DNA from: Actinobacteria bacterium UBA6100
GTDB lineage: Bacteria > Actinomycetota > Coriobacteriia > Anaerosomatales > Anaerosomataceae
Assembly: GCA_002423585.1 (NCBI GenBank)
Contig: DIWS01000017.1
Coordinates: 8,586-72,585 of the forward strand
Reading direction: 5' to 3'
DNA: 64,000 bases
Part shown: positions 1 through 8,582 of the stretch, piece after piece
Layout: each line of letters starts with the position of its first letter
Position numbering within the stretch: position 1 is the first letter of the stretch
Notes under the pieces: generated by a model
Told to the model about the DNA's origin: nothing
Databases searched by the model: none
The model's input: only the letters and a program-made list of their open reading frames with translations
Program-made: the position numbers and the translations under genes

Positions 1-146
1 TCCCCGATCTGGTCCATCGTGAGCTCCGTGCCATCGGGGGCGAACGCCTTCGGAGGCGCTGCCGGATTCTTCAGATCCGGGATCACGTTGTACCAGGCCT
101 CCGGGATCCTGGTCTCGTCCAGTCCGAACCTCGTCTTGTCGCTCAT
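1..146 (-). CDS. trpB: Tryptophan synthase beta chain, TrpB2 type (partial, N-terminus only)
   Basis: Only the first 48 codons are inside the window; the gene runs off the left edge. The start reads MSDKTRFGLDETRIPEAWYN, followed by VIPDLKNPAAPP, which matches the N-terminal signature (IP..WYN..PDL) of the TrpB2 subfamily of PLP-dependent tryptophan synthase beta chains. The enzyme would condense indole with serine in the last step of tryptophan synthesis. The ATG at 144-146 is preceded by a GAGGAAAGGGG ribosome site. It lies 80 bp downstream of trpC in the same direction, so it is probably the fourth gene of the trpE-GD-C-B operon. The PLP lysine and all of the core are out of view, so the family call rests on the N-terminus alone. 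Confidence 0.8.
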   Translation of the reverse strand, partial: MSDKTRFGLDETRIPEAWYNVIPDLKNPAAPPKAFAPDGTELTMDQIG

Positions 147-226
147 GGCCGTACCCCTTTCCTCAGTGGCCTCCAGCCCCGGCAGACCGTGTCCGCGAGC
201 GTCCCGCTCCCGGATGCTCCTGTTCG

Positions 227-1033
227 CTATCGTTTCGGGCGCTTCAGCACGCCCGTCAGTGCCCTCAACGCTCCTTCCGGATCCGACGCTCTCATGAGAG
301 ATGTTCCGACGAGCACCGCGTCAGCACCGGCATCTGCGGCGGCTTCGACATCGGCCCGAGTGTTGATGCCACTGGCGGCGATCACGAACGTGTCGCAGCA
401 GCTGGCGGCCTCCGACACGACCTCGAGCTGGCGCTCCTTGTCCACCTGCAGCGTATGGAGATCGCGCGCGTTGACCGCGATCACCTCGGCGCCGAAGCTG
501 CCCGCCAGGTCCAACTCGTCCAGATTCGCTACTTCCAGCACCGGTCCGAGTCCGAGCTCCCACGCGTGATCGATGTACTCGGGCGTGGAGGCCCCGAGCA
601 CGCTGATCATGAGCAGCACGGCATCGGCGCCGCTCGCTCGCGCCATGTAGAGCTGGATAGGGTCCACGATGATGTCCTTGCACATGATCGGCAGCTCTAC
701 CGCATCGACCACGTCGCTGAGATCGGCGAACGAACCGCCGAAGTTCTCCGGTTCGGTGAGCACCGAGAGCGCGGCCGCCCCTCCAGCGGCATACCGCCGT
801 GCCTGTGCCGAGGCGGAGGAACCCGGAGCGATCGGTCCCTCACTCGGCGACGCCTTCTTGACTTCAGCCACCACGCACACATCCGCGCGATCGCGCATGA
901 TCATCAGGTCCTCGACCGGGCGCGGCTCCCTGGCGCAGCGGAGAAGCACCGAACGTTCGACACCGGTGAGCGAGCCGAATTCGGCTAAGACCCGCTCTCT
1001 GCGACGCGCCACAGCTGTCTCCAGGAAGCTCAC
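227..1033 (-). CDS. trpC: Indole-3-glycerol phosphate synthase
   Basis: The 268-residue TIM-barrel enzyme closes CdRP to indole-3-glycerol phosphate in the tryptophan pathway. Family marks are visible: VAEVKKASPSEG near residue 56 (catalytic Lys and phosphate-site region), CKDIIVDPIQLYMA (second catalytic Lys), NARDL, ASGI and LVGTSLM, the last forming the C-terminal phosphate-binding loops. Length is normal for a monofunctional TrpC, and no fused TrpF domain is present. The GTG start overlaps the trpGD stop (GTGA), indicating translational coupling. No trpF separates it from trpB2, so phosphoribosylanthranilate isomerase must be encoded elsewhere or beyond the left edge. Confidence 0.96.
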   Translation of the reverse strand: MSFLETAVARRRERVLAEFGSLTGVERSVLLRCAREPRPVEDLMIMRDRADVCVVAEVKKASPSEGPIAPGSSASAQARRYAAGGAAALSVLTEPENFGGSFADLSDVVDAVELPIMCKDIIVDPIQLYMARASGADAVLLMISVLGASTPEYIDHAWELGLGPVLEVANLDELDLAGSFGAEVIAVNARDLHTLQVDKERQLEVVSEAASCCDTFVIAASGINTRADVEAAADAGADAVLVGTSLMRASDPEGALRALTGVLKRPKR

Positions 1034-2730
1034 AAGACCACCTCCGCCAACCGCGTGCTGGTCATCACGAGCCGCTCGAGCACATCCAGCGCACGGCCGC
1101 TATCGATCGCCTCCCGCGCCCGCACGACGCCCTCGGCGAGATCGGACACCTCACCGGCCGCGAGGAGTGCCGCCGCCGCGTTCATGAGCACCACGTCACG
1201 TCGCGGGCCATGCTCGCCCTCGAGCACCGCGCGAACGAGGAGCGCGTTGGCCGCTCCGTCACCACCCGCGATATCGGCGAGCGTCGAACGCGCGATGCCG
1301 ACCTCCTCGGGCGTGATCGTATAGGTGCGCACGCCACCGAGCGCAGCATCGAACTCCGAGACGGTGGTCGGGCCGCTCGCTGAGACCTCGTCCATCCCCG
1401 GGTGACCATGCACCACGAGCACGCGCTCGCTTCCCAGCTGCCCGGAGACCTCGGCAAGCACCGGTGCGAGGCGCGGATCGTACACGCCGAGAAGCTGCCG
1501 CTTCGCGCTCGCCGGGTTGGTGAGCGGGCCGAGGATGTTGAAGACGGTGCGGATGCCGATTTCACGCCGCGTCGGCCCCGCGTGGCGCATCGAGGCGTGG
1601 AGCGTCTGCGCGAACATGAAGCCCACGCCCACCTCGTCCACGCACCGCGCGATGTCGGCCGGAGCAAGCGAGATGTCGATCCCCAGCGCCTCCAGCACAT
1701 CAGCGCTGCCGGCCGACGACGAGACCGCGCGATTGCCGTGCTTGGCCACCGGGACTCCCGCCCCCGCCACCACGAACGTCGCCGCCGTGGAGATGTTGAA
1801 GGTGTGCAGCCCGTCTCCGCCCGTGCCCACGATGTCGATGTAGCCGGTCGCCGACGGATGCACGGGCGTGGCGCGGTCGCGCATCGCCCGGGCGAAGCCG
1901 GTGATCTCGTCGACGGTCTCACCCTTCATGCGCATCGCCACGATGAGGCCCGAGATCTGCGACGGCGTCGCCTCGCCGTCCATGATGATGCCCATCACGC
2001 GTTCGGCCTCGTCCTCATCGAGCGCGTTGCCGCCCGTCACGCGGGCGATCGCCCCCGAGACCGTGGTGACCTCGGCCAGCCGTGCCGAGGAGCGCGCCGT
2101 GCCACCGGCCGCGGCGATGGCGGCCGGCGCCTCGGGCGTCGAACGCTCGAGCGGCACCTCGCCGCATACATCAAGGAAGTTCGCGAGGATCTTCGCGCCT
2201 TCGGGCGTGAGCACGCTCTCGGGGTGGAACTGCACGCCGAAGACGGGCTTCCCGGCGTGGCGGAGGGCCTGGATGACGCCGTCTGCAGTCGTGGCCTGCA
2301 CGAGCAGCGGCGCAGCGATGCTGCCCGCCTCCACGCACAGCGAGTGGTAGCGCGTGGCGGTGAACGGGTTGGGCACATCGGCGAACAGGCCCGTCCCGTC
2401 GTGGGTGATCTCGTCGGTCTTGCCGTGCACCGGCTTCGGCGCGCGGCACACGCTCCCGCCGAAGACCTCGGCGATCACCTGGTGGCCGAGACACACACCG
2501 AGCACCGGCACGCCCCCGTCGGCAGCGGCGCGCACGACGTCGGCGGAGATGCCGGCTTCAGCCGGCGTGCCCGGGCCGGGCGAGATCACGATGCCCGCGG
2601 GTGCGAGTGCGAGAGCGTCAGCGGCCGTAAGCGCGTCGTTGCGCTCCACGCGTACCTCGGCGCCGAGAGCGGCGAGCAGCTGCACGAGGTTGTAGGTGAA
2701 GCTGTCGTAGTTGTCGACGACGAGGATCAC
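1030..2730 (-). CDS. trpGD: Fused anthranilate synthase glutaminase / anthranilate phosphoribosyltransferase
   Basis: A 566-residue fusion. Residues 1-190 are a class I glutamine amidotransferase (TrpG): the oxyanion region is SPGPGTP, nucleophile Cys80 sits in GVCLGHQ, and the histidine lies in VQFHPES. Residues from about 230 are TrpD, with GEATPSQISG, the PRPP-binding DIVGTGGDGLHTFNIST and the HGNRAVSSSAG loop. It supplies ammonia to TrpE and then transfers phosphoribose to anthranilate. I start it at the GTG at 2728-2730, 24 codons inside the longest reading frame. There VILVVDNYDSF matches the family, a GGAGGTGG site precedes it, and it overlaps the trpE stop as GTGA. The linker at about 190-230 is Ala/Thr-rich. 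Confidence 0.95.
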   Translation of the reverse strand: MILVVDNYDSFTYNLVQLLAALGAEVRVERNDALTAADALALAPAGIVISPGPGTPAEAGISADVVRAAADGGVPVLGVCLGHQVIAEVFGGSVCRAPKPVHGKTDEITHDGTGLFADVPNPFTATRYHSLCVEAGSIAAPLLVQATTADGVIQALRHAGKPVFGVQFHPESVLTPEGAKILANFLDVCGEVPLERSTPEAPAAIAAAGGTARSSARLAEVTTVSGAIARVTGGNALDEDEAERVMGIIMDGEATPSQISGLIVAMRMKGETVDEITGFARAMRDRATPVHPSATGYIDIVGTGGDGLHTFNISTAATFVVAGAGVPVAKHGNRAVSSSAGSADVLEALGIDISLAPADIARCVDEVGVGFMFAQTLHASMRHAGPTRREIGIRTVFNILGPLTNPASAKRQLLGVYDPRLAPVLAEVSGQLGSERVLVVHGHPGMDEVSASGPTTVSEFDAALGGVRTYTITPEEVGIARSTLADIAGGDGAANALLVRAVLEGEHGPRRDVVLMNAAAALLAAGEVSDLAEGVVRAREAIDSGRALDVLERLVMTSTRLAEVVL

Positions 2731-4214
2731 GACGCCACCTCCCCGTGCATCCCCGCGGCGAGTTCGAGCGCGTGGTGCAGCGCGCGCGCCTTGTGCAGGC
2801 ACTCCTCGTACTCGCGCGCCGGGTCACTGTCCGCCACGATGCCGGCGCCGCTCTGCAGGTACGCCCGGCCGCCGGTGAGCACGAACGTGCGGATGGTGAT
2901 GCACATATCCATGGCGCCATCGAGGCCGAAATAGCCCACGGTGCCCGCGTACGGGCCGCGGGCGGCCGGCTCGAGGCTGGCGATGAGCTCCATGGCGCGC
3001 ACCTTCGGCGCACCGGATACCGTACCGGCCGGAAACGTCGCGCGCAGGGCATCGAACGCATCCTTGCCCCCGGCAAGCGTGCCGGTGACGTTGCTCACGA
3101 TGTGCATCACGTGCGAGTAGTACTCGACCTCCATGAGCTCGTCCACGGTCACGGTGCCCGGCGCGCTCACGCGGCCGAGGTCGTTGCGGCCGAGGTCCAC
3201 GAGCATCACGTGCTCGGCACGCTCCTTCTCATCGGCAAGCAGGTCGGCGCGCAGGCGTCCGTCCTCGGCGGCATCGAGCCCGCGCGGCCGAGTGCCGGCG
3301 AGCGGACGGGTGAGCACGCTGTCGCCCTCAACACGCACGAGCGGCTCGGGGCTCGAGCCCACGAGGGTCACGTCGCGGGTGCGGACGTAGAACATGTACG
3401 GGCTCGGATTCACGGCGCGCAGTACGCGGTAGAGGTCGAGGCCGTCGCCCTCGTAGGGGGCGCTGAAGCGCTGCGAGAGCACGATCTGGAAGATGTCGCC
3501 GGCGGCGATGTGCTCCTTGCCGGCCTCGACCGACGCCATGTACTCATCGCGCGAGCTGTGCTCCTGGAGCGGCACCTCGCGCGTGACACCCACGGCACCC
3601 AGCTCGGCGCCGCGCGGGCCCTCGTCGATCTTCCGAAGACACGCGTCGATGCGCTTGAGCGCGGCCGCGTAGGCAAGCTCGGGGGCGCCGCCCGGACGCA
3701 CCGGCGCGATCACCTGCAACACGCGCCGCGCGTGGTCGAAGGCCACCACCATATCGGCGGTCATGAACACCATGTCGGGGACGCCGAGCTCGTCGTTCTC
3801 GTGCCTTGGCACCCGCTCGAAGCCCGTCGCCGCCTCGTAGCCCACGAAACCCACGGCACCGCCCACGAACAGCGGGAGGCCCGGCACACGCGCCACACGG
3901 CCGGCCGAGAGGCGCTCGGCCACGACGGTGAGCGGGTCGTCGGCTCGCACACCGTGCACGCCGCCGTTCTCCACCACCACTTCGGAGCCGCGCGCGGTCA
4001 CAACCTCGCTGTCGCCCACGCCGAGGAAGCTGTAGCGGCCGAGCCGCTCGCCGCCGATCACGCTCTCCAGCAGGAACGCGTGCTCCGCGCCCTCGGCAAG
4101 CGCCATGAACGCCGAGATCGGCGTGGCGAGATCCGCGTACACCTCACGCGCAACCGGGACCACATCGTGGTCCGCTGCCAGCCGCACGAACTCGTCTCTG
4201 TCCGGCAGGATCAT
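2727..4214 (-). CDS. trpE: Anthranilate synthase component I
   Basis: The 495-residue chorismate-using subunit pairs with the TrpG domain encoded next. LLESVIGGERLGRYSF at about 48-63 is the feedback-inhibition region where tryptophan binds (LLES element). The C-terminal catalytic half shows ERAEHVMLVDLGRNDLGRV, GTVSGAPKVRAMELI and CITIRTFVL, all diagnostic of the chorismate-binding fold. Retention of the LLES element argues for TrpE rather than PabB. It is the first gene of the operon, preceded by a T-box leader that reads tryptophan tRNA charging. The ATG is preceded by a GGAGGGAGC site. Confidence 0.96.
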   Translation of the reverse strand: MILPDRDEFVRLAADHDVVPVAREVYADLATPISAFMALAEGAEHAFLLESVIGGERLGRYSFLGVGDSEVVTARGSEVVVENGGVHGVRADDPLTVVAERLSAGRVARVPGLPLFVGGAVGFVGYEAATGFERVPRHENDELGVPDMVFMTADMVVAFDHARRVLQVIAPVRPGGAPELAYAAALKRIDACLRKIDEGPRGAELGAVGVTREVPLQEHSSRDEYMASVEAGKEHIAAGDIFQIVLSQRFSAPYEGDGLDLYRVLRAVNPSPYMFYVRTRDVTLVGSSPEPLVRVEGDSVLTRPLAGTRPRGLDAAEDGRLRADLLADEKERAEHVMLVDLGRNDLGRVSAPGTVTVDELMEVEYYSHVMHIVSNVTGTLAGGKDAFDALRATFPAGTVSGAPKVRAMELIASLEPAARGPYAGTVGYFGLDGAMDMCITIRTFVLTGGRAYLQSGAGIVADSDPAREYEECLHKARALHHALELAAGMHGEVAS

Positions 4215-4245
4215 CTGCCCGCTCCCTCCGGTACCTCAGGAATAC

Positions 4246-4276
4246 AAAAAAGCCCTCGTCCACTAAGGGACGAGAG
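4246..4276 (-). terminator. T-box-controlled intrinsic terminator before trpE
   Basis: On the minus strand, CTCTCGTCC (4268-4276) pairs with GGACGAGGG (4253-4261) across a six-base loop (one T-G wobble). CTTTTTT follows. Formation competes with the antiterminator that contains the T-box sequence immediately upstream. Confidence 0.93.
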
Positions 4277-4545
4277 CTTCGCTCCCGCGGTACCACCCTT
4301 GTTGCCGAGGCTTGAAGCCATCGGCCACTCATCCGTCAGTACTCGGCCATCCCGCAGCCTTCATACCCGGTCCCCGCTATCGGTGGGCGTCCGTCGGAAC
4401 TAGTGGGCGCTTTCGCGCTGTTGCTCCGAAGCCTCGAGGGTCCATTCCTGACGGTCGCTCATGTCGGGTTCACACCATCCCCGACTCTCTGGGTTTCGCT
4501 GACCGGAGTACTACTCCCCGTCACAGGCCGTGTATTCGGTTGAGG
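4246..4545 (-). promoter_or_regulatory. T-box riboswitch leader, tryptophan specifier
   Basis: The transcribed (minus) strand carries the classic T-box order. It has a stem I with AGTAGTA and AGAGAGTCGGGGA near 4480-4525, a specifier segment GAATGGACC with the codon UGG (4442-4444), the T-box sequence AAGGGTGGTACCGCGGG (4284-4300) and an intrinsic terminator just before trpE. Uncharged tRNA-Trp would pair with UGG and with the T-box bulge, favouring the antiterminator. This agrees with its place directly upstream of trpE. Confidence 0.95.
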
Positions 4546-4548
4546 CGC

Positions 4549-4578
4549 ACTTTAGCAGCCGGAGCCGCATCCGTGCAA
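4549..4578 (-). promoter_or_regulatory. Putative trp operon promoter
   Basis: The minus strand has TTGCAC (4573-4578), an 18-bp spacer and TAAAGT (4549-4554). Transcription would start near 4540, just before stem I of the T-box. It lies wholly between the transporter stop and the leader. Confidence 0.6.
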
Positions 4579-4598
4579 CCCCGGCGCACCACACCGCG

Positions 4599-5636
4599 CT
4601 ACGCCGGCCCGGCCGCCACCGGCACACCGTCCGGCACAGGAACGACCGCCGGCTCGTGCGGGCCGAAGACCCGGTCGGTGGCCTTCACATACCACGCGGC
4701 ACTCTGCACCTGCACGATGTAGGCGACCGCAAGCACCAGCGCGGCCTCAGGGCCGAACGATGCGATGGCGATACCGAGCGCGATTGAGAGGTTGCGCATC
4801 ACCGTCCCGTAGACGACCGCGATCGCGTCGCCCCGCGGCAGCAGCAGCCGCCCGATCAGCGTCGAAAGGGCGAAGTTCACCAGGTAGAAGATCGCGAGCG
4901 GCACGACGACGCGGAGCAGCAGCGCAGGCTCCGAGACGATCATCCGCGCCTTAAGGCCGATCGCGAGGAAGACGATCGCCAGCACGCCGATCGTGGAGAT
5001 GCCCGGTAGCACGGGCAGGACATCGCGCTTGAAGCGCTCGGCGCCGATCCGGTGCGTCATGCCGACGCGCGTGAGCCAGCCCGCGAACATCGGCACGGCC
5101 ACGACGAGGGCCACGGTGCGGAGCACCTCGGCCATATCGACGGGCACGATCGCGCCTGCGAGGACCTTCAAGTACACCGGCGCGAGAAGCGACGCCGCGA
5201 TCAGCCCGATCACGGTCATCTTCACCGCGGCTGCCACGTTGCCCTTGGCGAATCCCGTCCAGGAGATCGTCATGCCGCTCGTGGGGAACAGCCCGGCGAG
5301 GATCATGCCCACATACAGACCGGGGTCGTTGCGGAAGAACACGACCGCCACCAGCCACGCGAGCGCCGGAAGCGCGATGAAGTCGAGCGCCATCGCGATG
5401 CCCACCGCCCGGGAGTCCTTGAGCGTGAGCGCCTCGGCGGGCCGGAAGTTCACGAGCATCGGGTAGACCATGAGCATCGTGAGCGGGAGCACGGCGGCCT
5501 TGAGCGGCGCAAGGTCGATGAGCGCGCCGGCCAGCAGTCCGAGCACCATTGCCGCCGGGATGAGGATCACGAGGTGTTTCGAGAGTCCGCTGATCCGCCG
5601 AAGAACACCATGGTCCGACCGTGCGTCTGAGGACAT
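4599..5636 (-). CDS. SBF/ACR3-superfamily membrane transporter
   Basis: A 345-residue integral membrane protein with about nine or ten hydrophobic helices. It belongs to the bile acid:sodium symporter (BART) superfamily and recalls ACR3-type arsenite exporters. Relevant stretches are LTMLMVYPMLVNFR, a conserved-looking FPTSGMTISWTGFAKGN around 140, and YGTVMRNLSIALGIA around 290. The substrate cannot be read from sequence; arsenite, another oxyanion or an organic anion are all possible. It is monocistronic, transcribed towards the trp leader, with a GGCAGG ribosome site. Its promoter carries an exact inverted repeat of the CsoR/CstR type, suggesting induction by metal or sulfur stress rather than by a nutrient. 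Confidence 0.75.
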   Translation of the reverse strand: MSSDARSDHGVLRRISGLSKHLVILIPAAMVLGLLAGALIDLAPLKAAVLPLTMLMVYPMLVNFRPAEALTLKDSRAVGIAMALDFIALPALAWLVAVVFFRNDPGLYVGMILAGLFPTSGMTISWTGFAKGNVAAAVKMTVIGLIAASLLAPVYLKVLAGAIVPVDMAEVLRTVALVVAVPMFAGWLTRVGMTHRIGAERFKRDVLPVLPGISTIGVLAIVFLAIGLKARMIVSEPALLLRVVVPLAIFYLVNFALSTLIGRLLLPRGDAIAVVYGTVMRNLSIALGIAIASFGPEAALVLAVAYIVQVQSAAWYVKATDRVFGPHEPAVVPVPDGVPVAAGPA

Positions 5637-5686
5637 GCGTGACCTGCCTTCGATCCATGCTCGCGTGGTGGGGTGCCAGGCGACCT

Positions 5687-5702
5687 ATACCCCGTGGGGT
5701 AT
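5687..5702. promoter_or_regulatory. CsoR/RcnR/CstR-type operator
   Basis: A perfect inverted repeat, ATACCCC-GT-GGGGTAT, sits one base after the -10 box of the SBF transporter promoter and would cover the start point. C-tract/G-tract palindromes flanked by AT are the known operator type of CsoR-family repressors (Cu(I), Ni/Co or persulfide sensors). No regulator gene of that family is in the window. Confidence 0.7.
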
Positions 5703-5703
5703 C

Positions 5704-5732
5704 AGTCTAGCGTGCGCATTCGTGTTCGGCAA
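5704..5732 (-). promoter_or_regulatory. Promoter of the SBF transporter
   Basis: The minus strand shows TTGCCG (5727-5732), a 17-bp spacer and TAGACT (5704-5709), followed at once by the palindromic operator. This geometry fits repression by steric block. Confidence 0.65.
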
Positions 5733-5763
5733 GCCGGGGTGCCGGCCGCTGCGGACCGTGCGC

Positions 5764-7371
5764 CTACGGCACCTCGGGCATCACCGGCGCCGTGTAGTCC
5801 GGGTCGCCGATGCAGTAGAACGAACCGTCGCGCGAACCGACGTAGATGCGCCCCTGCCACACGATCGGCGTGGACTCGAAGCTGCCCGCCGCGAAGCTCG
5901 CGACCTTGCTCACCCCCACAGTCCACTGGTGCCCGCCACGATCGGTGAGCGGCACGCCGCCTTCGGCCCGGTAGTCGATCTTGTAGACGTTCACGTGCGC
6001 GCCGTAGCCCGCCTGGACGATGTAGTCATCGACCATGATCGGCGTGGAGATGCCGCCGCCCACGTTGTCCTTGAACACGAGCTTCGCCATCGGCACGGTG
6101 GCACCCTGTGGGCTCGTCGCGGTCCCCTCGGTCTCGTCCTGCGAGACCACGTAGAGGTTGCCGTCGATCGCCGTGAACGCAGCGAGCGCCGGACGGGCGA
6201 GGCCGGAACCGTACTCGTCGTTCACGCTGACCGAGCCGATCACCCCGCCCTGCCAGTCGGCGAAGGTGCGGTTCGCCGTCGGAAAGAACCACACGGTCGC
6301 CTCCGCAGGCGGCTTGCGGGGATCGACCTTGAGCACCCCACCGTTGCTCGAGATGTACTGCTTCTCCACCGCCTGCAGTATGTAGCCGTCTTCAGTGGTG
6401 ACGGGCGAACCGTCGAGATCCGAGCCGATCCAGTAGTCCCAGACCACGCTCATGTCCTTCATGGAAAGCCCGTACACGTCACCGGCGCCCGACGAGATGT
6501 AGATCGTCTCGCCGATGACCGAGGGCGAGCTCTCGAGCACAAGGTTGCCGCCGTGACCGGCAGCGTTCGAACCGAGGAGCAGCTGCTGCGCCTTCACCGC
6601 CGGCCAGCGGTGACCGCCGCGTTCTTCGGTCCTCGTGGGGTCGACCGCGTAGAAGTACCCGGTCTCGAGCGCGACGAAGAGCGTGTCACCCACCATGATC
6701 GGGCTCGAATCGGCGTCGCGACTGTAGCTCTTCGAGGTGGGCGATGTCATGCGCCACAACTCCTGCCCGGTCTCGAAGTCCACACAGCGCACCGGCGCGA
6801 TGCTCGGGTCGCCCATCGCCTTCGGAAACCCTCGCCGCGAGCCGGCCACGACCGCGAGCTTGCCGGTGTCCGGCATGCGGAAGACGGTGGGGCTACCCTT
6901 GATCACGTCGTCGAACGTATACGCCCACAGCTCCTTGCCGGTCTCGGCGTCGATCTTCACCAGGTTGTGATCGAAGCCGCCCACGAGCAGGTAGAGCTTC
7001 CCGCCCTCACGGACAAGCGCGGGCTGCCCGGTCCACCCGGTGCCGGCCCACGTGACCATTCCCGCCGAGCTGGCGGTGCCACCCGTGGTGCCGCTGCCGA
7101 TCGGCGTCTTCCAGATGAGCTCGAGCCGTTCCGGGACCGGCCCCTCGCCGTAGTAGCGTCGGGTCTCGTTACCGAGAAAGCTGGCGATCTTGATGCCATC
7201 CGTATACGGGTTCGGACCATCCGGCTGCGGAAGCTCGATGGTGACCGTCGGCAGGATCGACTCCACGACGGGTCGCTCGACAGACGGGGCGGGGTCGGCG
7301 GTCGGAGCGGTGCACCCAGACAGCGCGATCGCCACGACGGCGAGCACGATCGCAGCGGATGTCCGGCGCAC
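5764..7371 (-). CDS. PQQ-like beta-propeller lipoprotein
   Basis: A 535-residue exported protein. A short signal ends in a lipobox (IALSGC), so it should be lipid-anchored outside the membrane. The rest is built of repeats of the PQQ-binding-like propeller type, with recurring forms such as KIDAETGKELWAYTF, VDFETGQELWRM and YVGSRDGSFYCIG. I chose the GTG at 7369-7371 because GGAGGGGG precedes it and it puts the basic n-region directly before the signal; the longer frame adds 20 unlikely residues. No catalytic quinoprotein residues could be assigned, so a structural or scaffold role is as likely as an enzyme. It follows the protease gene by 56 bp, at the distal end of the his transcription unit. 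Confidence 0.75.
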   Translation of the reverse strand: MRRTSAAIVLAVVAIALSGCTAPTADPAPSVERPVVESILPTVTIELPQPDGPNPYTDGIKIASFLGNETRRYYGEGPVPERLELIWKTPIGSGTTGGTASSAGMVTWAGTGWTGQPALVREGGKLYLLVGGFDHNLVKIDAETGKELWAYTFDDVIKGSPTVFRMPDTGKLAVVAGSRRGFPKAMGDPSIAPVRCVDFETGQELWRMTSPTSKSYSRDADSSPIMVGDTLFVALETGYFYAVDPTRTEERGGHRWPAVKAQQLLLGSNAAGHGGNLVLESSPSVIGETIYISSGAGDVYGLSMKDMSVVWDYWIGSDLDGSPVTTEDGYILQAVEKQYISSNGGVLKVDPRKPPAEATVWFFPTANRTFADWQGGVIGSVSVNDEYGSGLARPALAAFTAIDGNLYVVSQDETEGTATSPQGATVPMAKLVFKDNVGGGISTPIMVDDYIVQAGYGAHVNVYKIDYRAEGGVPLTDRGGHQWTVGVSKVASFAAGSFESTPIVWQGRIYVGSRDGSFYCIGDPDYTAPVMPEVP

Positions 7372-7427
7372 GGGTCCCCCTCCGTGAGAATGCTGACGTC
7401 TTATTGTCACCCGCGCGTTCGACAGCA

Positions 7428-8582
7428 TCAAGCTTCGTACGCGCGAACGAGCGTGATCGCCGAACCGCCTACGCGCACGCTCTCCCCCGGCTTCAGATCG
7501 ACGCTCGCCACGCAGGCATCACCGCAGTACATACCCTCTCCGTCCGTGAGGTCGAGGGCGCTGACCCCGTCGGACGCGGGTGAGAACCGCACGTGGTATG
7601 CCGCCATGCCCTCACCCTTGAGGGGGATGTCGGCATTGGGTGCATCGCCGGCCACGGCCGGAAGCCGAACGTCGAACTCCCGCTCCTCGGCGGCCGAGAG
7701 CACACGGAAGACCGCCCGCCGGAACGTGCGAGCGGGCTCCTGAGCTGCGGTATCCTCACCCGGCTGTCCTGCCACGCGTCTCTTGGCAAGCACGGACGCC
7801 AAGACCGCCAGCGCGATAACAAGCCCGAAGCCGAGGATGAGTGCGGGCATGCGGCTCCACGGCGCAGCCTCCGGTGCCTGCACGTCACCCACCGACACCC
7901 CGGCGACGTCAGTGGACGCGACCGACGCCGCGGTATCACGCAAGATGACGAGGTCCGGCGCTTCACGAGCGATGAACGCGAGCACGTCGGTCACCGGCAC
8001 CGCGAAACCGACTGCGTCGACCTCGATCTGCGCCACCTTGGCCACCGTGATGCCCACCAGCCGACCCTGAGCGTCCACGAGCGGGCCGCCCGAGCTGCCC
8101 GGATTGATGGCAGCATCGGTCTGGATGTACGTGGCGCCCGCATAGTCCTGGCGCGGCGCGGAGACCACGCCCTTGCTGAGCGTCACCGATGTGAGCCCTA
8201 TCGGGAAGCCGATCGCGATCACGTCGTCGCCGAGCCGGAGCGCGCCGTCATCCCCCCAGACGATGGCCGGGGCCTCATCCGGAAGATCCACCGCGAGCAG
8301 CGCAAGATCCCGACCCCGGTCTATCGCCACAACCTCGTAGGCGAGCAGTGTGTCATCCGCGATCACATACGTGGGAGTGCCTTCTGCGCCGTCGACCACG
8401 TGCGCCACCGTGAGCACGCGGTCCTCGGCGATCACCACACCCGTCCCTATCCTGCCCGAGTACGAGGTGATCGCAACGACCGAGGCGGTGGCACGCTCCA
8501 CTGAAGCGGTGGTGGCGAACGCCGGTGAGGCCACAGCGAGCGCGAGGAGCATCACGAGCACGATGCCCGGTCTACAGCGCAT
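7428..8582 (-). CDS. Trypsin-like (S1C) protease with membrane anchor and C-terminal FHA-like domain
   Basis: A 384-residue protein with an N-terminal signal segment (1-24). A chymotrypsin-fold protease domain follows, with the triad visible as His61 (VLTVAHVV), Asp92 (RDLALL) and Ser164 (NPGSSGGP). There is one membrane helix at about 247-265. The last 95 residues have an FHA-like pattern (NADIPLKGEGMAAYHVRF) with weak conservation of the usual Ser-x-x-His core. The protease would lie outside and the FHA-like part inside the cell, an arrangement suited to relaying a phospho-signal. The ATG at 8580-8582 overlaps the preceding gene by 11 bp and has GTGAGG upstream; the longer frame adds 37 residues with no family resemblance. 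It shares a transcript with the degenerate M48 homologue. Confidence 0.8.
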   Translation of the reverse strand: MRCRPGIVLVMLLALAVASPAFATTASVERATASVVAITSYSGRIGTGVVIAEDRVLTVAHVVDGAEGTPTYVIADDTLLAYEVVAIDRGRDLALLAVDLPDEAPAIVWGDDGALRLGDDVIAIGFPIGLTSVTLSKGVVSAPRQDYAGATYIQTDAAINPGSSGGPLVDAQGRLVGITVAKVAQIEVDAVGFAVPVTDVLAFIAREAPDLVILRDTAASVASTDVAGVSVGDVQAPEAAPWSRMPALILGFGLVIALAVLASVLAKRRVAGQPGEDTAAQEPARTFRRAVFRVLSAAEEREFDVRLPAVAGDAPNADIPLKGEGMAAYHVRFSPASDGVSALDLTDGEGMYCGDACVASVDLKPGESVRVGGSAITLVRAYEA

